Shown: positions 1 to 8,387 of the stretch, one piece after another
Layout of the letters: the number at the start of each line of letters is the position of its first letter
Position numbering within the stretch: position 1 is the stretch's first letter
Assembly (NCBI GenBank): GCA_965199595.1
Contig: OZ241182.1
Location: 3,286,001-3,350,000 of the forward strand
DNA length: 64,000 nucleotides
Reading direction: 5' to 3'
Source: JBBROS01 sp965199595
GTDB lineage: Bacteria > Pseudomonadota > Alphaproteobacteria > Acetobacterales > Acetobacteraceae
Position numbers and translations under genes: made by a program
The notes under the pieces: generated by a model
Told to the model about the DNA's origin: nothing
What the model saw: the letters and a program-made list of their open reading frames with translations, nothing else
Database searches by the model: none

Positions 1-136
1 TCTCGCCGCCGATGGCGTCGTCGCGGGCCGCCTCCACATCCGTCAGCGACCGGTTCTCGCCGGCGGCGAGGTCGAACGTCTTCTGGGCCTCGCCGACCAG
101 GTCGGCACGCTTCTGGCGGAGCATCTTGATGGACAT
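1..136 (-). CDS. Phage major capsid protein, N-terminal part
   Basis: Partial gene running off the left edge; ATG at 136. The visible 45 residues start MSIKMLRQKRADLVGEAQ and are charged and helical, like the N-terminal delta (scaffold-like) segment of HK97-type major capsid proteins, which the head protease normally removes. The call rests mainly on position: capsid follows protease and portal in HK97-type gene order. No capsid core is visible, so the exact family is inferred. Confidence 0.7.
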   Translation of the reverse strand, partial: MSIKMLRQKRADLVGEAQKTFDLAAGENRSLTDVEAARDDAIGGE

Positions 137-226
137 GCGGTGATCCTTTGGGTTCAGGGCCGGGCGATGGGCGCAGGAACGCAGCCCACGGCCCGGCGGG
201 GCGTGGGGTGCAGTGGAACAGCGGTG

Positions 227-1375
227 CTAGGCGGAGCGGCCGCGGTGCGCGTGACGGCGGCGACGGAAGGCGTCGGGGTCCTCTGCCGGCCGGGTCGCCT
301 CCGGCTCGGCCTCCACCACTGCCTCCGCAGCGGTGACCAGTGGTTCGGGCATGTCCGGCAGACTGGCCTCCTGCCGCACCTGATTGGCGACCACGTCCCC
401 CCCGACCAGGGCCGCGGCGCCGCCCGCCTTGGGCCGCTGGGCGCCCAGACGCCGCAGCGTGTCGCTCAAGGTGGCGACACGGTCGGCCATGCCGGCCTTG
501 ACCGCATCCTTGGCGCCGACGACGCGGCCCTGGCCGAAGCCGTCCTGCACGGCCATAGCCTTCACGCCGCGGCCACGGGCCACGGCCTGGACGAAGCTGT
601 CGTAGTAGCCGTCCACCTGGTCCTGCATGGCCTGGTGCGCCTCGTCGCCCAGAGGCTCCAGGCTGTTGCCCTCGACCTTGTACTTGCCGGCAGACACGAA
701 GGTGCCCTTGACCCCCGCCTTGTCCATGGCACCGGACACGTCTTGGTGTAGGCCATAGACGCCGATCGAGCCGACCTGACCGCTCGGCGTCACCACGATC
801 TCATCGGCCGAGCAGGCGATCCAGTACGCGGCCGAGGCGGCCATGCTGTCGACCTGTGCCACGATCGGCTTTTGGCCGCGGGCCGCGAAGATCTGGTCGG
901 CCAGCTCCTGCACGCCGTACACGCCCCCGCCCGGGCTATCGATCCTCAGGATCATCGCCTTGACTTGCGGGTCCGCCAGGGCGGCCGACACGCTCGCGCC
1001 GACACGGTCGGTCGAGGTGCCACCCGGGCCGCTGATGTCGTCGACCTGTGACGCGTGCTGGGCAATGATGCCCATGACGCTGATCACGGCGATCACACCA
1101 CCTGGAGCCTGCCCCTGCTGCGCGCCGGGCGCGGCCACCCGGGGCCCACCCGTGCGCTGCGCGCGCTCGTCATCATCGTCGAAGGCCAGCGGCACCAGCG
1201 CCATCGCACCGTGCGGTTCACGGCGCCCCTTCAGGGCCGCGATCTCTTCCGGCGCGAGGCGGACCCCCTGCAGACGGCGCTCGACCACTTCCACGATCGA
1301 CTCCAGCCGGCCGGGCAGGATCGCCCATGGCGTGCCGACCAACGCCGCACGCACATGCGGGAAGTTCGTGGTCAT
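227..1375 (-). CDS. S49-family (ClpP/SppA-like) phage head maturation protease
   Basis: 382 aa. An S49 peptidase of the kind that processes capsid and scaffold during head assembly. Seen: a core strand with DSPGG near residues 146-150; the nucleophile serine near 181 in DSMAASAAYWIA; and the AGKYKVEG segment near 229-236 that supplies the catalytic lysine in lambda C-like proteases. The start at 1375 has a GGAG about 8 bases upstream; the frame is open further but overlaps the portal gene. The C-terminal ~80 residues are Ala/Pro/Glu-rich and end in a basic tail, which could be a scaffold part. It sits between portal and capsid genes, as in HK97-type modules. Confidence 0.88.
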   Translation of the reverse strand: MTTNFPHVRAALVGTPWAILPGRLESIVEVVERRLQGVRLAPEEIAALKGRREPHGAMALVPLAFDDDDERAQRTGGPRVAAPGAQQGQAPGGVIAVISVMGIIAQHASQVDDISGPGGTSTDRVGASVSAALADPQVKAMILRIDSPGGGVYGVQELADQIFAARGQKPIVAQVDSMAASAAYWIACSADEIVVTPSGQVGSIGVYGLHQDVSGAMDKAGVKGTFVSAGKYKVEGNSLEPLGDEAHQAMQDQVDGYYDSFVQAVARGRGVKAMAVQDGFGQGRVVGAKDAVKAGMADRVATLSDTLRRLGAQRPKAGGAAALVGGDVVANQVRQEASLPDMPEPLVTAAEAVVEAEPEATRPAEDPDAFRRRRHAHRGRSA

Positions 1376-1418
1376 CTCCGTTTCTCCGAGGCAGGGCGCC
1401 CAAGGCGCCGGTCCGATG

Positions 1419-2699
1419 TCAGGCCGCCGGAACACCGGCGGGCGGGGCGTCATCCAGCGGCGGTCCGCCATTGTGACCGACCAGCGCGGAAGCGCCGCCC
1501 CCGTTTCCCGGCAGGCGATCCGATGTGCTGGTGTTCGTGGGGGTGAGCGGCGTATCCAGGCCCGGCAGCGGGTTGTAGCCCAGCATCAGCCGACCCTCGT
1601 TGCGGGTGAGGACGCCGTTCAGCACCAACCTCGAGATGTAGTCGGCCAGTGCCTTGCTGTCGCCGCGCTGCAGGGCCTCGGTGTCGAAGCGGGCGCTGTA
1701 CACGTTGGGCACCAGGATCAGGTCCCGGCGGATCGCCTGCTCCCAGGCGCGTAGCCAGGGGCGCAGGTTGTTCCGCACGAAGGCCAGCATGATCGCCTCG
1801 ACGCCGGTGCCCCAGCTGGTCTGGTCGGTCATGTGGTGGAGCATCACCAGCGGCACGTCGAACCACCGGGCGATCTCCTCGATCTGGAACCGCCGGGTGC
1901 CGAGGAACTGCAGCTCGTCCGCCGTCATGGAGATCGGCTTGAACTCGGCCCCCTCTTCCAGGATCGGGGTGCCGCCAGACTTGCTCAGGCCGTGATAGGC
2001 GCTACGCCACTCCTGCTTGAAGCGCTGGAAGGCGGCTTCGCCGAGGGTCTTCTTCAGCTGCACCACGCCGCTCGGTCGCGCACCGTTTGAGAACATGCGG
2101 GCGCCATGCTCTTCGGTGGCCATGGCCAGGCCGATGGTCTCGCGGGCATAGGCGATCGAACCGACGCCCACCAGCCCATCCGGGGCGTTCGAGCTGCGGA
2201 TGTGCAGCATCTCGTCTTGGAGGAGACGGCGGCCATCGGACAGCTGATAGCGGATCGAGCCATCGGGCAGGCGTTGCGGGATGACACGGTCTGGATGGAG
2301 CGGCTCCAGCTGGTCCACCGCGCCGCGCGGGCCCGGCACGATCTCCGCATAGGCGTTCCCACGCATGCAGAGGTGGGTCATCATCATGGCCCGGAAGTCG
2401 AATGCGGTCTGCCAGCGATTCGGCTGATGCTCGAGCACGTCATACAGCGGATGCTCCGGCGCCTCGAAGGTGCCGCCCTGCCCCGTGCGGTACATCAGCA
2501 GCGGCAGGCTGGCCACAGTACGTGCCAGCAGGTTCACGCAGGCGTAGACGGTGGATACGCGCATCGCCAGGTCTGGGGTGACGCGGCGCCCAGTGAAGCT
2601 CTGCACCCCTGCCCCGCCGCCATACCAGCGATCATCATCGGGCGGCATGGCAGGCGTGCCCGCGTCGGCTCCCAGCAGGGTGGCGAATAGGCCGGCCAT
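1419..2699 (-). CDS. Phage portal protein (HK97 family)
   Basis: 426 aa, a normal length for the family. Portal subunits form the dodecameric ring at the head vertex through which DNA is packaged. Seen: the typical opening with YACVNLLARTVASLPLLMYR near residues 53-72, the LEPLHPDRVIP segment, and the core IEEIARWFDVPLVMLHH with the following WGTGVEAIMLAFVRNNLRPW. The ATG shares a base with the stop of the small membrane gene upstream (TGATG), so the two are translationally coupled. The C-terminus is glycine- and proline-rich. Confidence 0.93.
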   Translation of the reverse strand: MAGLFATLLGADAGTPAMPPDDDRWYGGGAGVQSFTGRRVTPDLAMRVSTVYACVNLLARTVASLPLLMYRTGQGGTFEAPEHPLYDVLEHQPNRWQTAFDFRAMMMTHLCMRGNAYAEIVPGPRGAVDQLEPLHPDRVIPQRLPDGSIRYQLSDGRRLLQDEMLHIRSSNAPDGLVGVGSIAYARETIGLAMATEEHGARMFSNGARPSGVVQLKKTLGEAAFQRFKQEWRSAYHGLSKSGGTPILEEGAEFKPISMTADELQFLGTRRFQIEEIARWFDVPLVMLHHMTDQTSWGTGVEAIMLAFVRNNLRPWLRAWEQAIRRDLILVPNVYSARFDTEALQRGDSKALADYISRLVLNGVLTRNEGRLMLGYNPLPGLDTPLTPTNTSTSDRLPGNGGGASALVGHNGGPPLDDAPPAGVPAA

Positions 2700-2860
2700 C
2701 AGAGCGGCCGGCGCAGGGTGCCGGCGATCGTGACCAGCAGCAGGGCGGCGCCTCCAGCGACGTAGCCGAGCGGCTGGTAGTGGAGCCAGGCGCCATAGGC
2801 CAGCAGCCCGCCACCCAGCAGTCCGGCCACGTCGCGCACGGTCTGGGCGTGGATCTTCAT
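2699..2860 (-). CDS. Small two-helix membrane protein between terminase and portal
   Basis: 53 aa: a short N-terminal polar stretch, two hydrophobic segments (about residues 12-26 and 32-47) and a basic C-terminus (TLRRPL). Joined to the portal gene by TGATG and 12 bases downstream of the large terminase gene. Its function is unknown to me. The position suggests a packaging or head-module accessory rather than a holin, which usually lies in the lysis cassette. Confidence 0.7.
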   Translation of the reverse strand: MKIHAQTVRDVAGLLGGGLLAYGAWLHYQPLGYVAGGAALLLVTIAGTLRRPL

Positions 2861-2872
2861 GGAAGGCTCCAT

Positions 2873-4537
2873 TCAGGCGACCCGCAGGCCGCGTTCCTCA
2901 TAGATGCTGGCCTTCGGGCCGGGATTACGGCTCATCAGCGCCACGGCGTTCAGCATCGCCAGCAGCGGATCGATCTTCGCCGACCCGGAGGTCTGCTTCG
3001 TGATGGTCACGGCATTGCCCCGCGGCTCAGTCTTGGCGTTGCCCACCGACCAGGCGACGATCGGCTGGCCCGCATGGTGGAGCGTGCGATCGGCCAGCTT
3101 GCGCTCGGCTGTCTTGATCGCGCCGGTCAGGGTCCAGCCCTGGCTGATGCCGATAATGCGATCCTCGCCCTCGATACCGCGCTCCGCCAGGGCATCGACG
3201 ATCGCGCCTATCCCGTAGGGGTCGAGACCGACTTCAGCCAGCAACCCGGAAACCTCCACCTGCTCCACCAGGTCGGCCACCTCCTCCACGTCCTGTCCCA
3301 CCCGCTCGACGATGGTGAGGTCGCCGGACGCCGCAAAGTCGAGCAACCGGGGCGCCTCGCTCTTGCGGCGCTCCAGCACCGCCGGGTGGGCCCAGGCCTT
3401 GCCCCAAGCGAGCCAATCACGGGTCTCCCGGCATCGGCCGATGACGCCTAGCCCCAACAGGTCGTCCAGACCGCCACCATCAATCCCGGTCACCACCACC
3501 TCCGACCGCTCCAGCAGCCGCTCGAGGGTCAGCGTCGGATCGGCCTGCGCCTCCCAGAAGTCCGCCCCGGCCCAGCGATCGGAGCGCAGCGCCAGGCCGA
3601 TCTCCTTGTTCGCGTGCTGCGAGGCGAACAGCGCCAGCGCCTCAGCCCCCTGCCCCTCCGCCTTGGCCAGTTCACGAGTCAGGAACTCGACATTCACCGA
3701 ACGGCCCAGGTTCGGGTTCACCAGCGCCATGTTCTCGGGCAGCTTCCACTGCTTCACGGCGCTGGCCGGCAGCTCGTAGATCACCGGCAGCAGGGGCAGC
3801 TGCAGCCCTCCGTCCCGAACCTTGCGGGCCGAGTCCAGCTCCTGCTTGAACACGCCCGCCGGCGGCGTCTTGCTCTGGGTCGAGATCTGAAACAGGAACC
3901 CGTCAGGCCGTGCGGCCAGGGCTCCGCGCAGCTCAACGAAGACGTCTGCCGCCCGTGACTTCGACGCGAATACGTGCGTCTCGTCGATCAGGATGAAGGT
4001 GGCCTTCACTCCGGTGATGGCATCCGTGTCAGCCGCCTTCACCTGGATCATCGCCCCGCTCTTGCGGTGCGTGATGGTCCTGATGTGGCGCTGCGGATGA
4101 AACAGCACCTTCAGGGCCTCGTCGGCATTGATCATGCCTGCCGCCTGACGGAAGGAGATGTCCGCGATCTCCTTCGTGGGCGCGATCAGCAGCAGCTCCG
4201 CCTCTGGACGGCGGTTGAGGATCGCCGCGGACACCATCACGGCCGCGGCGCCGGTCGATTTCGCGTTCTTCTTCGGGACCAGCAGGAACACCTCCTGAAT
4301 GGCGCGCCGGTGGGTGACCGGGTTGTATGAGCCGAACAGGGCGGCGACGATGTCGCGGAACCAGTCACCCGTCGCCTCACCGAGGGTGGGCCTGCCGATG
4401 ACGTCCGGAAGACGCAGCCGGTTGAACACCCGGACCGCCTTGGCAGCTTCGTCCGGGTTGATCAGCGGGAAGTCCGGTACCAGCGACCGGCCCGCCAGGA
4501 GACGCTGCTCCCAGTCGAGGCACGAGGTGTCCCACAT
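2873..4537 (-). CDS. Terminase large subunit
   Basis: 554 aa, full length. ATPase and nuclease of the DNA-packaging motor. Seen: a Walker A-like VPKKNAKST at about residues 87-95, the Walker B ILIDETH at about 182-188, a QISTQSK coupling motif after it, and a nuclease domain opening with GIDGGGLDDLLGLG that carries the first metal-binding aspartate, followed by a further acidic cluster near VGLDPYG. The gene follows the small subunit after 2 bases. The HNH gene just upstream fits the known pairing of HNH proteins with HK97-type terminases. Confidence 0.95.
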   Translation of the reverse strand: MWDTSCLDWEQRLLAGRSLVPDFPLINPDEAAKAVRVFNRLRLPDVIGRPTLGEATGDWFRDIVAALFGSYNPVTHRRAIQEVFLLVPKKNAKSTGAAAVMVSAAILNRRPEAELLLIAPTKEIADISFRQAAGMINADEALKVLFHPQRHIRTITHRKSGAMIQVKAADTDAITGVKATFILIDETHVFASKSRAADVFVELRGALAARPDGFLFQISTQSKTPPAGVFKQELDSARKVRDGGLQLPLLPVIYELPASAVKQWKLPENMALVNPNLGRSVNVEFLTRELAKAEGQGAEALALFASQHANKEIGLALRSDRWAGADFWEAQADPTLTLERLLERSEVVVTGIDGGGLDDLLGLGVIGRCRETRDWLAWGKAWAHPAVLERRKSEAPRLLDFAASGDLTIVERVGQDVEEVADLVEQVEVSGLLAEVGLDPYGIGAIVDALAERGIEGEDRIIGISQGWTLTGAIKTAERKLADRTLHHAGQPIVAWSVGNAKTEPRGNAVTITKQTSGSAKIDPLLAMLNAVALMSRNPGPKASIYEERGLRVA

Positions 4538-4539
4538 GG

Positions 4540-4941
4540 TCAGTGCTTCATTCCTCCGTCGAAGGCCAGGTCACTGCCCCACTCATTGTCGCCGCCGGCG
4601 GCGACACGGGCAGCATCATCCTGCGCGGCAGCCTTCTTGCCCTTCACGGAGAGGGCCGACGGCTTGTCCGGACCGCCCGCGGCACCCACGCAGGCAGACA
4701 GGTGCTTCTGCGCAGCCACGTTGCCCTTGCGGGCGCTGCGGAACAGCAGGCCGATGACCTCGGCCCGCTTCTTGGCGGTCCCGCTGCGCAGTTCCTCCGG
4801 GAAGTGCTTGCGCAGCGTGTCGGGCGAGCAGCCCAGCACCCGCGCGACATCCTGAACCGTCATGCCGCACGATACCAACTCGGCGACCTGGCGCTTTCTG
4901 GCCGCCGTGCACGCGAATGCCGGCCGCCCTGCCTTAGCCAT
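4540..4941 (-). CDS. Terminase small subunit-like HTH protein
   Basis: 133 aa. Seen: a helix-turn-helix around residues 25-50 (GMTVQDVARVLGCSPDTLRKHF), the pattern of small terminase subunits that recognise the packaging site, then a helical middle with KKRAEVIGLLFRSARKGN and a low-complexity, acidic C-terminus. It lies 2 bases upstream of the large subunit gene. It could be a general phage HTH protein, but position and domain together favour TerS. Confidence 0.8.
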   Translation of the reverse strand: MAKAGRPAFACTAARKRQVAELVSCGMTVQDVARVLGCSPDTLRKHFPEELRSGTAKKRAEVIGLLFRSARKGNVAAQKHLSACVGAAGGPDKPSALSVKGKKAAAQDDAARVAAGGDNEWGSDLAFDGGMKH

Positions 4942-5028
4942 CCGTCACCTCAGTTTGGCTCGATTGGACGGCCCGGTGAAAATTCCGTAGCCGCCGAAAA
5001 ATTCTGCGCGTGAGACCCGTGCGGTTAA

Positions 5029-5057
5029 GGGTCTATTCCCGAAAGCGACTTAGACCC
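5029..5057. other. Inverted repeat in the HNH-terminase gap; possible packaging or terminator site
   Basis: GGGTCTA at 5029-5035 pairs with TAGACCC at 5051-5057 across a 15-base loop, followed by a C-rich stretch on the plus strand. It lies in the 187-bp gap (4942-5128) between the HNH gene and terS, where cos sites of HNH-bearing cos phages are often found. No run of T follows in the leftward direction, so a simple terminator is less likely. Function is inferred. Confidence 0.3.
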
Positions 5058-5128
5058 CCCTACCCCCGCGTCAGGCGCATAGCATGGCTTCGGCCCGACC
5101 CGTGCGTTTCCGCATGGCTGCACCAGGG

Positions 5129-5455
5129 TCACGTCCGGTCGTGGACCTGTGCGGTCCGGGCGGCACGGGCGGCAGCGGTCTTTCGGGTATGGCAGCTGCC
5201 GCACATCAGCTGCACGTTCGACGGGTCCAGCTCCGCGCCACCATCCTGCAGTTCGACGACATGGTCGCCGAACAGGCGGGTGTTGGTGCGGCCGCAGCCC
5301 ACGCCCTGGCACACCCGGCCACGCTCCCGGATGAGACGCGCCACCAGCGCCCTCCAGTTGGAGGACAGGTAGAACGGGTCGGCGCGCTTCGCTGGTGCTC
5401 GAGCCGACCGCGTATCCAGGGCAGCAACCCTGGGCCGCTGCACCTTCAGCGTCAC
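5129..5455 (-). CDS. HNH endonuclease, terminase-associated
   Basis: 108 aa. Seen: FYLSSNWRALVARLIRERG, the zinc-binding C-x-x-x-x-C pair in CQGVGCGR, the catalytic histidine in GDHVVELQDGG, the asparagine in DPSNVQLMC and the second zinc pair CGSC. This is the classic phage HNH layout, and such proteins act with the large terminase in DNA cleavage for packaging. The start is a GTG whose last two bases open the TGA stop of the upstream gene (GTGA overlap). Confidence 0.9.
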   Translation of the reverse strand: MTLKVQRPRVAALDTRSARAPAKRADPFYLSSNWRALVARLIRERGRVCQGVGCGRTNTRLFGDHVVELQDGGAELDPSNVQLMCGSCHTRKTAAARAARTAQVHDRT

Positions 5456-5673
5456 GGTGCCGGAGCTGACGGGGTGATGTCAGGCCAGTGCCGCCGCAAG
5501 TACACCTGCCCGTCACCACGAGCCATGATCTCCAGGTGCGCTCCGACAGCCAGGCCACCGACACCCAGCATGCGGAACAGGCCCAAGGTGTAGGTGACCC
5601 CGAATAGCTCGATGGTGTCGGCCAGCTCGTCAACCTTGATGCCGTCCGTCAGGCGGCTTGCCTGCGTGGTCAT
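5452..5673 (-). CDS. Hypothetical phage protein, 73 aa
   Basis: Starts MTTQASRLTDGIKVDELADTI; one amphipathic or weakly hydrophobic segment (TYTLGLFRMLGVGGLAVGAH) lies in the middle. It overlaps the genes on both sides by 4 bases, which supports it as a real member of the leftward operon. I do not recognise the family. Confidence 0.65.
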   Translation of the reverse strand: MTTQASRLTDGIKVDELADTIELFGVTYTLGLFRMLGVGGLAVGAHLEIMARGDGQVYLRRHWPDITPSAPAP

Positions 5674-5858
5674 CGACGGCGCCGCCCTGACCGGAGACCG
5701 AGCACCGCACCGGCACCCAGCAGTCCGATCAGCATCATCACCAGCACGAACGCGAGCCCGCCCCAGAAGGGGAGCAGCACCCATACCCAGGACCAGTCGA
5801 TGTGACCGGTCAGCTTCAGCCCGACGAACAGCAAGCCCAGCAGCGGCACGATTGGCAT
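5670..5858 (-). CDS. Small phage membrane protein, Fragile-X-F type
   Basis: 62 aa with two hydrophobic segments separated by HIDWSWVWVLLPFWGG and an Arg-rich C-terminus. The pattern KLTG-x-I-x-WSW-WVLLPFW recurs in small phage proteins annotated as transmembrane Fragile-X-F proteins; no function is established. Joined by TGATG to the DUF3164 gene upstream and by a 4-base overlap to the gene downstream. Confidence 0.7.
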   Translation of the reverse strand: MPIVPLLGLLFVGLKLTGHIDWSWVWVLLPFWGGLAFVLVMMLIGLLGAGAVLGLRSGRRRR

Positions 5859-6508
5859 CACCCCTCCACCTTCGCGATGTCCAGCGGCAGCTGAACGTAT
5901 GGCTGGTCCACGCCGCGCCGCGTGTAGAGCCGGATGTAGCGCTTGCTGGTCTGCACCCGCACCGCGTCGCTGATCGCCTCGATGGCCCGCAGCCACTCCG
6001 GATCATCGATGGCGATGCGGCGCAGCCCCAGGATGCGGTCTACCCGGACCCGACCTTCCTTGCCCACGTCGAACGCGTCGGTGACGATGGCCTGCAGGTT
6101 GGCGTTGCCGCCCTCGCTCCAGCGACGCAGGCAGGAGTCGATCAGCCCCTTGGCCGCCTGCAGCTCCGGCCCGAACGTCAGCTGGTCACCGACCGCGACC
6201 AGGATGCGCAGGTTGCCGTCATAGCTGGTGAGGGTGAGGTTGCCCTTCTCGCCGCCCTTCGGTGCTCCATGCTTCTCGGCCAGCAGCTCGAGCAGCGTGG
6301 CGATCTCGGCGAACCCGTCTGCCTTGAGCTGCACCATGGCCTGGCGCACCACCTCGGCCCGGCCGTGGAGTTCGCGCACCAGCCGGTCCTCGAGCAGGTG
6401 CTCCGCCTTGACGTTCGCGGTCGGCACCAGCCGTCCCTGCGCATCCTTCATGTAGCCGTTCGGCACCGTGGAGGCTGGCACCGCCTGCTGATCCTGGTGC
6501 AGGTTCAC
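5858..6508 (-). CDS. DUF3164 family phage protein
   Basis: 216 aa. Seen: the N-terminal signature YMKDAQGRLVPTANVK (residues 19-34) and a long helical body rich in Glu, Leu and Lys, with a conserved-looking LTSYDGNLRILV segment and an IAIDDPEWLRAIEAI segment near the C-terminus. DUF3164 proteins are common in Mu-like and other temperate phages near DNA-metabolism genes; their role is not known. TGATG coupling to the downstream gene. Confidence 0.85.
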   Translation of the reverse strand: MNLHQDQQAVPASTVPNGYMKDAQGRLVPTANVKAEHLLEDRLVRELHGRAEVVRQAMVQLKADGFAEIATLLELLAEKHGAPKGGEKGNLTLTSYDGNLRILVAVGDQLTFGPELQAAKGLIDSCLRRWSEGGNANLQAIVTDAFDVGKEGRVRVDRILGLRRIAIDDPEWLRAIEAISDAVRVQTSKRYIRLYTRRGVDQPYVQLPLDIAKVEG

Positions 6509-6714
6509 CGCTTCCTCGCCGGGTCTGCAAGCTGCGCCTGCGCGGCCTGCATCGGCCGCCCCTGTTGCGGCAGCAGCACCTCGCGACGCATCACCAGCTC
6601 AACCGGCGCAGCGGGCTCGGTGACAACGGCCACGGCCGTGCGCCGCAGACCGGCGAACAGGCTGTCTCCCGCGCTGCGCCGTCCGGCGCCGAACCGCAGC
6701 TCCATGGTGCTCAC
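6505..6714 (-). CDS. Hypothetical phage protein, 69 aa
   Basis: A short basic protein (MSTMELRFGAGRRSAGDSL) with no recognised domain. The first start is a GTG at 6714 that overlaps the stop of the recombinase gene (GTGA); an ATG three codons later is the alternative. It overlaps the DUF3164 start by 4 bases. Confidence 0.6.
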   Translation of the reverse strand: MSTMELRFGAGRRSAGDSLFAGLRRTAVAVVTEPAAPVELVMRREVLLPQQGRPMQAAQAQLADPARKR

Positions 6715-7637
6715 TCCGGCAGATACTTCGCCGACCCGTCATCGGGCCGTGCGTGGGTGTAGATCGACGTCGTAGCCAGGCTGGCGTGCCCCAGCGATTC
6801 CTGGACCACGTGCAACGGCGCGCCGTGATCGATCGCGTGCGACGCATGGGCGTGGCGCAGCCAGTGCGACGATGCTTTCTCCGTCACGCCGGCCCGGGCG
6901 CACGCCGCCTTGACGATGCGGTGCGCCTGCGACGGATCGAGGTGTCCGCCTTGTTCCGACTGCAGCACCGGGTCATCCGGCCCGGCCTCGCGCTTCAACA
7001 GGCCTGCGGCCTTCCACAGTTTTGGCGGCAGGATCACCACCCTGGTCTTGCCACCCTTGCCGTGCACGGTGGCCTGACCGCCCGCGCGGGTGCCACGCAG
7101 CTCGCGCCAGCAGAGGCCGCACGCCTCCGACACGCGGAGGCCGCAGAAATACATGAGCCGCAGCAGCACGTGGTTGCGCGGGCTCGGTTCCAGCGCGATC
7201 AGGCGGCCGACCTCGGCCTCCGTGATGATGCGCTGCGCCCGATCCTGCCGCAGCTTCGGCTGGCGCAGCGGGCGGGCCACGTCGAACTGGATGTAGCCGA
7301 CCCGGTGCGCGAAGCTGCACAGGCTCTTCACGGCGCCGAGTGCCGTGGCCCGGCTCGCCGGCGCCTTGCCGTCCAGGCTGTCGAGCCAGCCCTGCAGATC
7401 CGCCAGCAGGATCTCGCGCAGCGGCTTGCCCACCTGCACGAACAGGCTCGTCACCGCGCGCCGATAGACCCGGGCCGTGGACTCTGGTCGCCCGTGCATC
7501 CACAGCTGCAGCAGGGTCGCATCGTCCTGGGCCTGCTCGAGCGGCGCCGGCGACGGGTGGACGCCCACGGCATGGGCCGGGACGATCTCGCCGTCGAGCA
7601 CCACCGGCAACGAGGCCGGGCCGCCGTCACCGTTCAC
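6711..7637 (-). CDS. Tyrosine recombinase / phage integrase (XerC/D-like size)
   Basis: 308 aa with a GTG start at 7637 preceded by GGAGG six bases upstream; the longer ORF to 7751 has no such site and enters the repeat region. Seen: an N-terminal SAM-like core-binding domain (about 35-130) and the full catalytic set: Arg168 in GLRVSEACGL, Lys194 in HGKGGKTR, His258 and Arg261 in HWLRHAHASH, His284 in LGHAS, nucleophile Tyr293 in SIYTHA. Its size and motifs resemble XerC/XerD. Unusually it lies inside the prophage, next to packaging genes; the repeats just upstream may be its recombination site. Confidence 0.92.
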   Translation of the reverse strand: MNGDGGPASLPVVLDGEIVPAHAVGVHPSPAPLEQAQDDATLLQLWMHGRPESTARVYRRAVTSLFVQVGKPLREILLADLQGWLDSLDGKAPASRATALGAVKSLCSFAHRVGYIQFDVARPLRQPKLRQDRAQRIITEAEVGRLIALEPSPRNHVLLRLMYFCGLRVSEACGLCWRELRGTRAGGQATVHGKGGKTRVVILPPKLWKAAGLLKREAGPDDPVLQSEQGGHLDPSQAHRIVKAACARAGVTEKASSHWLRHAHASHAIDHGAPLHVVQESLGHASLATTSIYTHARPDDGSAKYLPE

Positions 7638-7721
7638 GCCGCCTCCGCCCGGCCGCCGCGGCGAGCCCGTCCATAATTGAGTTATCCCGAGCAACGGCGC
7701 GGGGTTTGGCACTGCCGAACC

Positions 7722-7841
7722 GCAGCGATAACCGCCGGGTTCGGGGTGCAAGATAACGTCTATTACCTTGCACCTGACCGGGCCTGCTTCCCGGTGACAT
7801 GCAGCGATAACCCGCTCCTCGCCACCGACTTATCTTGCACC
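7722..7841. repeat. Recombination-site-like repeat cluster upstream of the integrase
   Basis: Seen: an 11-6-11 arrangement at 7746-7773, with GTGCAAGATAA, a 6-base centre and TTACCTTGCAC, the layout of Xer/dif-type core sites, symmetric over 8 outer bases. A third arm TTATCTTGCACC lies at 7830-7841. GCAGCGATAACC occurs twice (7722-7733, 7801-7812). Five GATAA/TTATC words fall between 7682 and 7834. Together these look like core plus arm binding sites (attP-like), or operators for the integrase gene. Function is inferred from layout and position. Confidence 0.5.
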
Positions 7842-7868
7842 GCTTTCGCCCGGCCAAACGCCTGGCGA

Positions 7869-8255
7869 TCAGCCGACCAGCTTGACGCAGCGGTCGTCGG
7901 CGTTGCGCCGGTGCCGTTCGTCGTCGGTCCATTTCCGCACGATACCCGCCTCGGTATCGGTCCGGATCACCCCGAGCACCACGCGACACAGCAGCCTGCC
8001 GCCGACAGTGCCGACCTGCTTGAGCCCCGAGCTGGCCACCGGAGCTTGCGGGCGTGGACGAATCACCGCACTGGGGATCGTCACGGCAGTTGCCACCAGG
8101 TCGGCCAGCTCGAGCGGGATGTCATGCGCCATCGGCTTGCGCGGCCGCAGGATCGGCAGCAGCACCAGCTCGGCGCCCGCGGCACGCGTCTCCCACACCA
8201 CGCTGAAGCCGCGTCCAGACAGGACGACGGCACCGCGAAGCAGCGGGTCGGACAT
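7869..8255 (-). CDS. Hypothetical phage protein, 128 aa
   Basis: Starts MSDPLLRGAVVLSGRGFSVV; a beta-rich N-terminus, then LELADLVATAVTIPSAVIRPRPQ, then a basic C-terminus. Not recognised. It is the last leftward gene before the integrase promoter region and faces a rightward gene at 8388 across 132 bp. Confidence 0.55.
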   Translation of the reverse strand: MSDPLLRGAVVLSGRGFSVVWETRAAGAELVLLPILRPRKPMAHDIPLELADLVATAVTIPSAVIRPRPQAPVASSGLKQVGTVGGRLLCRVVLGVIRTDTEAGIVRKWTDDERHRRNADDRCVKLVG

Positions 8256-8387
8256 GCAGCCTCGAATCTGGAGCAAAGGGTTGAACCGAGGCGGAGTAGA
8301 GCTGCCCGGCCTGTTGTTCGACTCGGCTCTCAGGAACCAGGCTCGATCCTGACGTTCCCATCAGCCGATCGTTCTGGAGCCTTCTTC

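Noticed and set aside
5025..5633. 202-codon leftward frame across the HNH gene
   Set aside because: The HNH motifs are all in the 108-aa frame; this frame has no domain and no ribosome-binding site.
7869..8255. PemK/MazF-like toxin
   Set aside because: A vague strand pattern at the start only; the conserved Arg/Thr motifs and an antitoxin gene are absent.
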